Shown here: positions 13,111-19,692 of the stretch, one piece after another
Position numbering within the stretch: the first letter of the stretch is position 1
Layout of the letters: every line of letters starts with the position of its first letter
Assembly: GCA_965662735.1 (NCBI GenBank)
Contig: CBFIIU010000022.1
Location: 1-20,967, forward strand
Source: JAYODZ01 sp965662735
Lineage (GTDB): Bacteria > Pseudomonadota > Alphaproteobacteria > RS24
DNA length: 20,967 nucleotides
Direction of reading: 5' to 3'
The notes under the pieces: generated by a model
Database searches by the model: none
What the model was told of the DNA's origin: nothing
Seen by the model: the letters and a program-made list of their open reading frames with translations, nothing else
Position numbers and translations under genes: made by a program

Positions 13111-15086
13111 TCGCGCAAATCGAGCCAATTGACCTGATCTGGCGTAAGCTGAACATGCGCCGCCGCGAGGCTGTCATGCAGTTGCATGGGGGTTCGGGGG
13201 CCGATCAGAGCATAGCAGGGAAAATCTTGATTGAGCACATAAGCGAGCACAATTTGAATGGGCTTTACGCCGAGCTCGGATGCCAGTTGATGGGCCCGCT
13301 TGCGGCGCTCCAAATTATCCGGCGAGCCCCAAACACGGTGCATTTCGGCATCTGTCGGGTCGGCGCCGTGGCGGGTGGCCGCGAGCCCCGCCTCTTCCCA
13401 ATTCAGGAAAAAACCGCGTGCTTGCGCTGACCACGGAAAAAGCGGGAAATGCCGCGCTGAGTGCCATTCGCGGAAGTCATCGGTTGAGCTCGATAAACAT
13501 CCGGGCCAAACCGGGTCCACCATGCGAGCCAATGAGAAATTATTACTGAGCAGCGAAAACCCTTGCAGGCCATGCGCGGCGGCATAGTGATTGGCCTCCT
13601 CAATGCGCTCAGCGGTCCAATTTGAGCCGCCAAATAATTTAAGCCGACCCGCATTAACCTCTTGATTAAGAACATCAATCCACTCAGATACGGGCACATT
13701 CGGATCATCGCGGTGCAAGCAATAGAGATCGAGATAATCGGTTTGCAACCGCTCGAGCGACTGCGTGAGCTGCCGCGAAACCGCGTCGGGCGAACAATCG
13801 GGCGGGTGTGCCCCTTTGCTCAAGACCACCACTTGATCGCGAATGTGCCGCGCCGCCATCCATTCGCCCAAAAGGGCCTCCGAGCGACCATCGGAATAGA
13901 TAAAGGCCGTATCAAAACACGTCCCGCCCCCTTCAAAAAACGCATCGGCCATAGCTGCCATGGTGGGAGCGTCGATCTGATGATCTGTGCCCAAAACAAG
14001 CTTTGAGATGGGTTTGCTCAGGCCCTCAAGCGCAATCATCGGCAGATCGCCATGCGCCCCAAGCTGCACAGACTGCCCATGAAACCCGGTCACACTCAAT
14101 TGATCTGCAGCATAGTGGACACCCGCGGCGGCGCGCCACCGATCTAGCCAATAGGCTGTATTAATTGAAAATTCTGGCGTCACCAAATCGGAGTGCTGGG
14201 CCCCACAGGCCAAAAGCGCCGCCATATGGTCGGCCTCAACCGCATATAGCGGGCGCGGCTCGTCGCTGTAATACTGAGTTTCAACACCCGCATGATCCGT
14301 CACACTGATCTGATTATTTTCAGGGCCTGGATGCCAAGGCTGCAGAATTTTTAAGCGGCCACGCGCTCCCTCAACCGTGATATGCCAGTCGAGCGTGGTG
14401 TCGATGGCACAATGCAAATGCGCATCAAAATTCTCGTAAGACAATATAGCCTGCGCCTCCGCATCCGCCCCCGACGGGGCCAGCCGCGCATGGCCCGACA
14501 ATGCGAGCGGTTCGCCTAGAAAATATCGGGCCGCCGTGAGGGGATAAATCCCAATATCGACAATGCCGCCGCCGCCCCGCGCCCGATCATAAAGCCGGTG
14601 ATCGGGGGTGAACGGAAAAGCAAACCCAAAACTCGACGAGAACCCTGTAATCTCGCCAATTGCACCCTCATCAATGAGCGACTTAGCAAGATGCATGCGC
14701 GGATGCATGAGATACATCAGCGCTTCAACAAGCAAGGTTCCCTGACGGGCCGCAAACCCATAAAGGTCGAGCACCTCGCCCTGATTAAGACCGAGAGGTT
14801 TTTCACATAATGTGGGCTTTCCAGCCGCCAAAGAGCGATGCGCCCAAGTGATATGGCTATCATGCGGCGTCGCGATGTAGACGGCATCGACATCATCCCG
14901 GCGCAAGAGTTCCTCATAGCCAGCCATCGCTTGGCCCCCATGCTCGGCACAAAATTGTTCAGCCTTTGCGCGATCGCGACTGGCCGCAGCCACCAAGCTT
15001 CCGGTGTTACTCTTGGGTAAATCGCGGGCAAATTGCTCCGCAATATTACCTAAACCAATGATTCCCCAACGCACTTTGCCTGCCAC
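13107..15086 (-). CDS. Fused Gfo/Idh/MocA oxidoreductase - aldo/keto reductase
   Basis: 659 residues from a GTG start. Residues 4-325 form a Gfo/Idh/MocA NAD(P)-dependent sugar-type dehydrogenase: Rossmann motif GLGNIA at 11-16, EKPLG at 95-99, and GGGGIVDIGIYP at 171-182. Residues about 350-659 form an aldo/keto reductase with the full catalytic tetrad: D392 (FDTA), Y397, K424 (LSKG) and H458 (LHRDD). Both halves look intact, so the protein may run two successive redox steps on a sugar or polyol, or recycle cofactor between domains; this is inference. The frame is open upstream to 15143, but GGAGGAG lies 6 nt before GTG 15086 and the Rossmann fold begins right after it. The gene converges on the beta-glucosidase gene. 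Family assignment is firm, substrate unknown. Confidence 0.92.
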   Translation of the reverse strand: MAGKVRWGIIGLGNIAEQFARDLPKSNTGSLVAAASRDRAKAEQFCAEHGGQAMAGYEELLRRDDVDAVYIATPHDSHITWAHRSLAAGKPTLCEKPLGLNQGEVLDLYGFAARQGTLLVEALMYLMHPRMHLAKSLIDEGAIGEITGFSSSFGFAFPFTPDHRLYDRARGGGGIVDIGIYPLTAARYFLGEPLALSGHARLAPSGADAEAQAILSYENFDAHLHCAIDTTLDWHITVEGARGRLKILQPWHPGPENNQISVTDHAGVETQYYSDEPRPLYAVEADHMAALLACGAQHSDLVTPEFSINTAYWLDRWRAAAGVHYAADQLSVTGFHGQSVQLGAHGDLPMIALEGLSKPISKLVLGTDHQIDAPTMAAMADAFFEGGGTCFDTAFIYSDGRSEALLGEWMAARHIRDQVVVLSKGAHPPDCSPDAVSRQLTQSLERLQTDYLDLYCLHRDDPNVPVSEWIDVLNQEVNAGRLKLFGGSNWTAERIEEANHYAAAHGLQGFSLLSNNFSLARMVDPVWPGCLSSSTDDFREWHSARHFPLFPWSAQARGFFLNWEEAGLAATRHGADPTDAEMHRVWGSPDNLERRKRAHQLASELGVKPIQIVLAYVLNQDFPCYALIGPRTPMQLHDSLAAAHVQLTPDQVNWLDLRD

Positions 15087-15092
15087 TGAAAA

Positions 15093-15099
15093 CTCCTCC
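15093..15099 (-). promoter_or_regulatory. Ribosome binding site fixing the GTG start of the fused oxidoreductase
   Basis: GGAGGAG on the minus strand, 6 nt before GTG 15086. A strong site at ideal spacing, it favours this start over the longer open frame that would add 19 residues unlike the family. Confidence 0.75.
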
Positions 15100-15120
15100 C
15101 GCCCGAAGGCACGATCTGTG

Positions 15121-15158
15121 ATTGACGATGTTGCCGGTTGCACAGGCAGGCCGTCAAT
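15121..15158. promoter_or_regulatory. Inverted repeat upstream of the oxidoreductase, possible operator
   Basis: Perfect 7-bp arms attgacg and cgtcaat with a 24-bp gap, 35-72 bp upstream of the GTG start. One arm includes TTGACG, which on the minus strand (15157-15152) resembles a -35 element, although no good -10 follows at normal spacing. A regulator site is possible but unproven. Confidence 0.25.
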
Positions 15159-15268
15159 GGCTTATAATGTTTTTCATGGGGGCTGATAGGACATCATGCA
15201 CCGCGGCTAGGCTTGACCTCAAAATATCGCCGCCATCTCATAAGCGCGCAGGAGGGGTCCACCTATAA

Positions 15269-15316
15269 ATGCCAGATTTAGGACATGCCAGATGCAAGAC
15301 ATGCCAGATGTAAGCG
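15269..15316. repeat. 3 x 16-bp tandem repeat
   Basis: The units are atgccagatttaggac, atgccagatgcaagac and atgccagatgtaagcg, joined head to tail, with ATGCCAGAT invariant. The repeat is non-coding and lies between the oxidoreductase and tRNA-Phe. Confidence 0.9.
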
Positions 15317-15351
15317 ATATGTAAGCTGGCGTCTTTATGGTTTGAGCCAAC

Positions 15352-15377
15352 TGAGGAGCGCCTATGAGGAGCGCCTA
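15352..15377. repeat. 13-bp perfect tandem duplication (plus a partial third copy)
   Basis: tgaggagcgccta occurs at 15352-15364 and again at 15365-15377. A degenerate partial third copy, aaagagcgcctg, follows to about 15389 and provides one arm of the adjacent terminator-like hairpin. Confidence 0.9.
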
Positions 15378-15410
15378 AAAGAGCGCCTGCGAGAAATGCC
15401 CAACAGGCGC
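15377..15410 (-). terminator. Terminator-like hairpin downstream of tRNA-Phe
   Basis: Read on the minus strand, GCGCCTG (15410-15404), a 14-nt loop, CAGGCGC (15389-15383), then TCTTTT. The perfect 7-bp GC-rich stem followed by T residues, 37 nt beyond the tRNA 3' end, fits an intrinsic terminator for the tRNA transcript. The loop is long and the T tract short, so confidence is moderate. Confidence 0.45.
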
Positions 15411-15446
15411 AGAGCCCTCACCGATCGACTATGTTTGGAAGAAAAG

Positions 15447-15522
<76 letters not shown>

Positions 15523-15594
15523 CTTAAGATGAGCCGTTTATATGCCAGCCTATCCATGGTGTCCAGAGCGGAGAATGAACTATTCATCGCTCCA

Positions 15595-15654
15595 CCTGTT
15601 ATCGCTCCGCTCCGCCTGGTATCGCTCCGCTTCGCCTGTTATAGCTCACCCTCG
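15595..15654. repeat. 3 x 20-bp imperfect tandem repeat
   Basis: Units are cctgttatcgctccgctccg (15595-15614), cctggtatcgctccgcttcg (15615-15634) and cctgttatagctcaccctcg (15635-15654). The first two differ at two positions and the third is more diverged. A degenerate piece (tcatcgctcca) precedes them. The repeat fills the gap between yacG and tRNA-Phe. Confidence 0.88.
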
Positions 15655-15671
15655 CCAGGATAGCTGCTCTC

Positions 15672-15899
15672 TCAATTTAAATAGGAGCCATCCGGCGACA
15701 AATTTGCCAGCGCATCCTGGTCGCGCTCCTCATCTTCCAAAAGCTCATCAGAAACAGCTTCAGCCGGAATGGCATAGCGTCCACTAAACCAGCGATGCAA
15801 ATCAATATCCGCGCATCTTTTAGAGCAAAAAGGATCTTTTTGTTGCTCGGCAATCGGCTCATGGCAGATCGGACAGGGCTTGGTGTTCGGCTTGGTCAT
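15672..15899 (-). CDS. yacG: DNA gyrase inhibitor / zinc-binding protein YacG
   Basis: A 75-residue protein with the YacG zinc motif: C9-P-I-C12 and, after 12 residues, C25-S-K-R-C29, followed by the family's DLHRWFSGRYAIP stretch at 33-45. The C-terminal third is acidic (DELLEDEERDQD). In E. coli YacG binds GyrB and blocks DNA gyrase activity; whether this holds here is untested. The ATG overlaps the stop of the RNase gene by 4 bp (ATGA), so translation is probably coupled. Length is normal for the family. Confidence 0.93.
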   Translation of the reverse strand: MTKPNTKPCPICHEPIAEQQKDPFCSKRCADIDLHRWFSGRYAIPAEAVSDELLEDEERDQDALANLSPDGSYLN

Positions 15900-17131
15900 T
15901 CATCTCGGCCCGAAAACGCATCCGCCAATGTATGCGCGGGACGCCGACGGGTCATTTCAATGACACCGAAATCCGACATGGCGCCCAAACGCACCGGCAA
16001 ACGATCGTCAGCAAAAGCCTGCGCAAGCGCTTCTTCAATGTCGGCGGCGGCATCCTCTTGTGCCATATCGATGAAATCAATGGCAATGAGGCCGCCTAAG
16101 CCGCGCAGACGAATTTGCCGCGCCAAGACGGGGATCGCCTCAAGATTAATCTCACGCGGTTCAGCGTCGTGGCTTCCCGAATTAATATCAATCGTCGTCA
16201 TCGCCTCTGTGGTTTCGATCATCAACCAGCCGCCAGAGGGCAAATTGACACGCGGGTTTAAGGCGGCCTGAAGTTGGCTTTCAACATCATAGCGATCAAA
16301 TAAATATTCATCTGCATCGCTTTGACGGATCATCGGCAATAATTCGGGCATATGCTCTTTGCAAAATCCTTGCGCCACGCGAAAAGCCGCCTCCCCTTCA
16401 ATAACCACAGAGCGGGTCTCGGGCCGAATATAATCTCGTAAGGCCCGCTGAACAGGATCCAAATCGCGATATAAAAGTTTAGGGGGTTCAGCCTGTTGCG
16501 CTTGCGCGAGCAAACTTGTCCATTGCGCGGCGACCAATTCCATATCGCGCGCTAATTCATCAATCGTCAATGCGGCAGCTGCAGTGCGCACCACCCACCC
16601 CGCGGGGCCGTCCATCCCCTCAATATCGATGTGTACTGAATGCTGTCCCGATAAAATGTTTTGCATGTCGGTTTCGAGGCGCTGGCGGATCTCCGCATCT
16701 TCAATGGCGCGAGAGATCGCGACCCGATTTCGACAGGGCGCGATCACCACAGCGCGCCCGGGAAGTGTGACATCTGCGGTTAATTGCGCGCCCTTATCAC
16801 GCAAAGGGGGGCGCGTAACTTGCACAAGAACCGTGTCCCCTTCGGCCAAACACTCCTCGATGGGCGTGTCGGCCTGCGGCTCCTCGGCCAAGATACGGGC
16901 TTCGCGCGCACCCAAAAAGCCCGAGCGCTCTTCTCCGATGTCGACAAAAGCCGCCTGCAGCCGCGACAGCACACGCTCGACCCGACCGAGATAAATGCGG
17001 CCTGATAAGGATTGGGGATCGTCATTTCGGGTTTTCATCGATACGGCATCAAGATGCGTCACGATACCCTTATCGATTTGAGCAATACGCAACCGACCGT
17101 CTTGAATACTTAAAAAAACTTCATCGGCCAT
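15896..17131 (-). CDS. rng: Ribonuclease E/G family endoribonuclease (short, RNase G-like)
   Basis: The 411-residue protein is a single-strand-specific endoribonuclease for rRNA, tRNA or mRNA processing. An S1-like RNA-binding region spans about 40-110 (GRIYLGRVERVLSRLQAAFV then DIGEERSGFL). The catalytic DNase-I-like part has TIDINSG at 313-319 (D315) and LIAIDFIDM at 348-356 (D352, D355), the acidic Mg-binding residues of the family. It ends soon after EMTRRRPAHTL and so lacks both the CPxC zinc-link and the scaffold tail of RNase E. Start: AGAGG lies 6 nt before ATG 17131, which gives the canonical N-terminus MADEVFLS; an open frame extends 15 codons further without matching the family. 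yacG follows with a 4-bp overlap. Whether rng or another paralogue name is right is uncertain. Confidence 0.92.
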   Translation of the reverse strand: MADEVFLSIQDGRLRIAQIDKGIVTHLDAVSMKTRNDDPQSLSGRIYLGRVERVLSRLQAAFVDIGEERSGFLGAREARILAEEPQADTPIEECLAEGDTVLVQVTRPPLRDKGAQLTADVTLPGRAVVIAPCRNRVAISRAIEDAEIRQRLETDMQNILSGQHSVHIDIEGMDGPAGWVVRTAAAALTIDELARDMELVAAQWTSLLAQAQQAEPPKLLYRDLDPVQRALRDYIRPETRSVVIEGEAAFRVAQGFCKEHMPELLPMIRQSDADEYLFDRYDVESQLQAALNPRVNLPSGGWLMIETTEAMTTIDINSGSHDAEPREINLEAIPVLARQIRLRGLGGLIAIDFIDMAQEDAAADIEEALAQAFADDRLPVRLGAMSDFGVIEMTRRRPAHTLADAFSGRDE

Positions 17132-17137
17132 TTTGAT

Positions 17138-17142
17138 CCTCT
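17138..17142 (-). promoter_or_regulatory. Ribosome binding site fixing the RNase start
   Basis: AGAGG on the minus strand, 6 nt before ATG 17131. It supports MADEVFLS as the N-terminus over the upstream in-frame start at 17176. Confidence 0.6.
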
Positions 17143-17144
17143 CA

Positions 17145-17164
17145 ATGCCTCGAATATGAGGCAT
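17145..17164. promoter_or_regulatory. Perfect inverted repeat upstream of the RNase gene, possible operator
   Basis: atgcctc-gaatat-gaggcat: 7-bp arms with a 6-bp spacer, 14-33 bp upstream of the RNase start. A 10-bp palindrome, tgaggcctca, lies nearby at 17208-17217. Both share GAGGC/GCCTC half-sites with the repeats at 10336-10369. The site sits between divergent genes (RNase and SDR), so it could regulate either; this is inferred. Confidence 0.4.
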
Positions 17165-17305
17165 GACCCGCTCCACATTAAGCGCTCAGTCGACCCCGCA
17201 ATGTTTATGAGGCCTCACATTAGAAGCCAGCCGCTCGCCTGTCCAGCTTAAGCGCTTGCCGCACCCATCGTAATTTGCTTTGGTCCAATCACAGGGAGAT
17301 ATAAT

Positions 17306-18280
17306 ATGCCGATTTCAAATGATCAACGCCCCATTGAGACGGGAATGGGCGGACGACCAGAACCTAGTGAGATTCTCGCTGGCATTGATTTGTCCGGAAA
17401 AACAATTTTGGTGACGGGCGGCTATTCGGGCATTGGCCTTGAAACAGTGCGCGCCTTGGTTGCTGCGGGGGGACAGGTCTATGTGCCCGCTCGACGCACA
17501 GATGCGGCCCGACGCGCCCTCGATGGCATTTTGCCACCCGCCCACATTATTGAGATGGATTTGGGGGATCTGCGCTCTGTTACACGCTTTGCGGATGATT
17601 TTTCTGCGCATCACCCACAGTTAGATGTGCTGATCGGCAATGCCGGCATTATGGCCTGCCCGTTTGCGCGCACCGCTCAAGGTTTTGAAAGCCAGATCGG
17701 CATCAATCATTTCGGCCATTTTGTTCTCGTTGATCGTTTGCGCGGGGCACTTGAAAACGCCCAAGGGGCGCGTGTGGTCCTGCTGTCATCGATCGGCCAT
17801 CGCATTAGCCCCGTTCATATTGATGATCTGCACTTCGACCACCGGGCTTATGATAAATGGCAGTCTTACGGGCAGTCGAAAACCGCCAAAGCCTTGCTGG
17901 CCGTGGGCCTCGATCATCGCGCGAAAGAGGCGGGCATTCGAGCCTTTAGTGTGCATCCGGGGGGCATTTTTACACCGCTTCAACGCCACCTCACCAATGA
18001 CGAAATGGTAGCCCTAGGGTGGACCAATGAGGATGGGTCGCCCTCCGAGCGTGCTGCCTTGGGCTTTAAAACACCGGCGCAAGGGGCTGGGACAAGCCTA
18101 TTTGCGGCCACCTCGCCGAAATTAGAGGGTCTAGGAGGCGTTTATTTGGAGGATTGCAATATCGCAGCCCCCGTTGCCGCTGACGCGACTGACTTTAATG
18201 GCGTTCGCCCCTGGGCCGTCGATCAAGAGATCGCGCAGCAGCTTTGGGAAGAAACCGAAAAACAAATCGCAGCGCTGTAA
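17306..18280 (+). CDS. Short-chain dehydrogenase/reductase (retinol-dehydrogenase-like)
   Basis: 324 residues. A classical NAD(P)-dependent SDR with TGGYSGIG at 37-44 (cofactor loop), NAG at 112-114, N134 in INHFGHF, catalytic serine at 161/162 (LLSS) and Y188-x3-K192 (YGQSK). The arginine pair after the second strand (PARR at 61-64) suggests NADP preference. It resembles the retinol dehydrogenase/WWOX-like branch, whose bacterial members mostly have no known substrate. A 30-residue leader precedes the fold; no signal peptide. AGGGAG lies 7 nt before the ATG. It is on the opposite strand to its neighbours and splits the maf-RNase part of an otherwise conserved cluster, so it was probably inserted there. 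Its physiological role is unknown. Confidence 0.92.
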   Translation: MPISNDQRPIETGMGGRPEPSEILAGIDLSGKTILVTGGYSGIGLETVRALVAAGGQVYVPARRTDAARRALDGILPPAHIIEMDLGDLRSVTRFADDFSAHHPQLDVLIGNAGIMACPFARTAQGFESQIGINHFGHFVLVDRLRGALENAQGARVVLLSSIGHRISPVHIDDLHFDHRAYDKWQSYGQSKTAKALLAVGLDHRAKEAGIRAFSVHPGGIFTPLQRHLTNDEMVALGWTNEDGSPSERAALGFKTPAQGAGTSLFAATSPKLEGLGGVYLEDCNIAAPVAADATDFNGVRPWAVDQEIAQQLWEETEKQIAAL

Positions 18281-18287
18281 GTCTGCC

Positions 18288-18315
18288 GGCTTTAGGTATT
18301 GGGCTTTAGGTATTG
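18288..18315. repeat. 14-bp perfect tandem duplication at the maf 3' end
   Basis: ggctttaggtattg occurs at 18288-18301 and again at 18302-18315. The second copy contains the last codons and stop of maf (minus strand), the first lies just beyond it, so the duplication copied the maf stop region without altering the protein. It lies in the short gap between the converging SDR and maf genes. Confidence 0.92.
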
Positions 18316-18953
18316 ATGAGCGTTTTTGGAACCACACCATGAGCCCGCAACAGATGATCAACCTCATATAAGGGCAGACCGACGACGTTTGAGTATGAAC
18401 CAATAAGACCACTTACAAAACGAGCGGCGGCGCCTTGAATGGCGTAGCCGCCAGCTTTTCCCTGCCATTCACCGCTTTCGAGATAGGCCGTAATTTCGTC
18501 GCGCGATAGAGATTTCATTTTCACCCGCGTCTCCACACAGCGGCGCGCCACAAGCGCGGGCCCGACCCAAAGGCTGACGCCAGTGTAAACGCGATGCGAT
18601 CGACCGGAAAGCAAATCTAAGCAGCGCGCGGCTTCGGCTCGATCGGCCGGTTTAGGCAGAACCCGTCGCCCTACCGCGACCACTGTGTCCGCGGCAAGGA
18701 TGAGCTCGGGGTCATCTGTTGGATGTTGATCTTGGCGAACTCGCACAACATGCTGGGCTTTTTCATAGGCAAGGCGTTCAGCGAGTGCTTTCGGGGCTTC
18801 GCGCGGGCGCGGCGCCTCATCAAGGTCGGCTGGACAACATAGATCGGGAACATAGCCAATTTGGGCGAGTAAATCGCGGCGACGCGGCGAGGCGCTCGCC
18901 AGAATAAAACGCTTACTTATAGCGATAGGTGATGCGTCCTTTTGTGAGGTCAT
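18306..18953 (-). CDS. maf: Maf family nucleoside triphosphate pyrophosphatase
   Basis: The 215-residue protein hydrolyses non-canonical or certain canonical NTPs to the monophosphate and diphosphate, and the family is linked to septum control and house-cleaning. Seen: the P-loop-like LASASPRRRDLL at 18-29, LAADTVV at 87-92 with the likely catalytic D89, and GKAGGYAIQG in the C-terminal third, all family signatures. The substrate subgroup is not resolved. ATG 18953 has a GGAG 10 nt upstream and overlaps the end of infA by 41 bp. No ATG, GTG or TTG occurs between it and the SASPRR motif in frame, so the overlap is probably real. It follows infA in the cluster and converges on the SDR gene. Confidence 0.94.
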   Translation of the reverse strand: MTSQKDASPIAISKRFILASASPRRRDLLAQIGYVPDLCCPADLDEAPRPREAPKALAERLAYEKAQHVVRVRQDQHPTDDPELILAADTVVAVGRRVLPKPADRAEAARCLDLLSGRSHRVYTGVSLWVGPALVARRCVETRVKMKSLSRDEITAYLESGEWQGKAGGYAIQGAAARFVSGLIGSYSNVVGLPLYEVDHLLRAHGVVPKTLINT

Positions 18954-19131
18954 AGGGTGTCATCTCCACCAGAACCTTATCCCCCGCAAGCACCCGAATT
19001 CGGTTCTTCCGCATCTTCCCCGCAGTATGGGCAATGATCTCGTGATCATTCTCCAGTCGCACTCGAAAGGTCGCGTTGGGCAGTAATTCGACCACAGTCG
19101 CTGAAAATTCGAGTAATTCTTCTTTTGCCAT
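18913..19131 (-). CDS. infA: Translation initiation factor IF-1
   Basis: 72 residues, the standard IF-1 length, a single OB-fold protein that binds the 30S A-site during initiation. Near-canonical sequence: MAKEELLEF start, ELLPNATFRV, HEIIAHTAGKMRKNRIRVLA and MTPYDLTKGRITYRYK end. Its 3' end overlaps maf. The 86-bp gap to the UPF0262 gene leaves room for its own promoter; I see only a weak candidate (TTGATT near 19186, 17-bp spacing to CATTCT). Confidence 0.98.
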   Translation of the reverse strand: MAKEELLEFSATVVELLPNATFRVRLENDHEIIAHTAGKMRKNRIRVLAGDKVLVEMTPYDLTKGRITYRYK

Positions 19132-19217
19132 TGCCTCACACTCTTTGAATGTTGCGGAGAATGGCCATTGGCGCGGGGAAAATCAAGTCTTTTGTTCAAA
19201 ATTCGGCGCGGCCAAAC

Positions 19218-19688
19218 CTAGCCGCGCATTTGCAGCACACTGACCAGGGTAAAAAGCCGCCGAGCCGTCTCCTGATCAACCGCGACATCCTCCTCGAGCT
19301 TTTCTTGCAATAATTCAGAACCCTCATTGTGCATGGCGCGTCGGGCCATATCAATGGTCTCGATGCGATCTGGCGTGGCCGAGCGAATAGCCTCGTAATA
19401 ACTCTCACAAATTAAGAAATAATCTTTAATGATCCGGCGAAAAGGGGTCATCGACACCTTAATATCGCAAATAAATTGGTCATCGAGCTGGCGCACGCTC
19501 AGATTAATCCCTCGATCGGTTAACGACAGAACCACACGATAAGGACCGTCTTGCCCATTTTTGAGCTTGAAGAAATTATCTTCGAGCAGGTCAAAAATAG
19601 CGACCCGGCGTTCATGTTCGAGGTCTGGATTTCGCGCAACCAATGCCGGATCGTCAAACGAAATATGTGTGATCCGCTCATGCGCCAC
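19218..19688 (-). CDS. UPF0262 family protein
   Basis: 156 residues matching the UPF0262 family, a conserved, uncharacterised family found mainly in Alphaproteobacteria. Recognisable stretches are RRVAIFDLLEDNFFKL, PYRVVLSLTDRGINL, LSVRQ and the helical PFRRIIKDYFLICESYYEA. There is no signal peptide or membrane segment, so it is probably cytoplasmic. It starts with GTG only 4 bp after the hisD stop, with GAGGGG inside the hisD end as ribosome binding site, so it is likely co-translated with hisD. In several relatives a small phosphatase gene sits between this gene and infA (from memory); none is present here. Function unknown. Confidence 0.93.
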   Translation of the reverse strand: MAHERITHISFDDPALVARNPDLEHERRVAIFDLLEDNFFKLKNGQDGPYRVVLSLTDRGINLSVRQLDDQFICDIKVSMTPFRRIIKDYFLICESYYEAIRSATPDRIETIDMARRAMHNEGSELLQEKLEEDVAVDQETARRLFTLVSVLQMRG

Positions 19689-19692
19689 CGAC

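Larger units (their letters stand above)
15087..15446. other. Intergenic region between the oxidoreductase and tRNA-Phe
   Basis: About 360 bp without a credible gene. It holds the ribosome binding site and presumably the promoter of the oxidoreductase, an inverted repeat attgacg...cgtcaat (15121-15127 and 15152-15158, 24 bp apart), a 3 x 16 bp tandem repeat, a 13-bp tandem duplication and a terminator-like hairpin downstream of tRNA-Phe. Confidence 0.7.

Noticed and set aside
15087..15143. Upstream extension of the fused oxidoreductase (19 extra codons)
   Set aside because: A strong GGAGGAG at ideal spacing precedes GTG 15086, and the Rossmann fold starts immediately after it; the extension overlaps that ribosome binding site.
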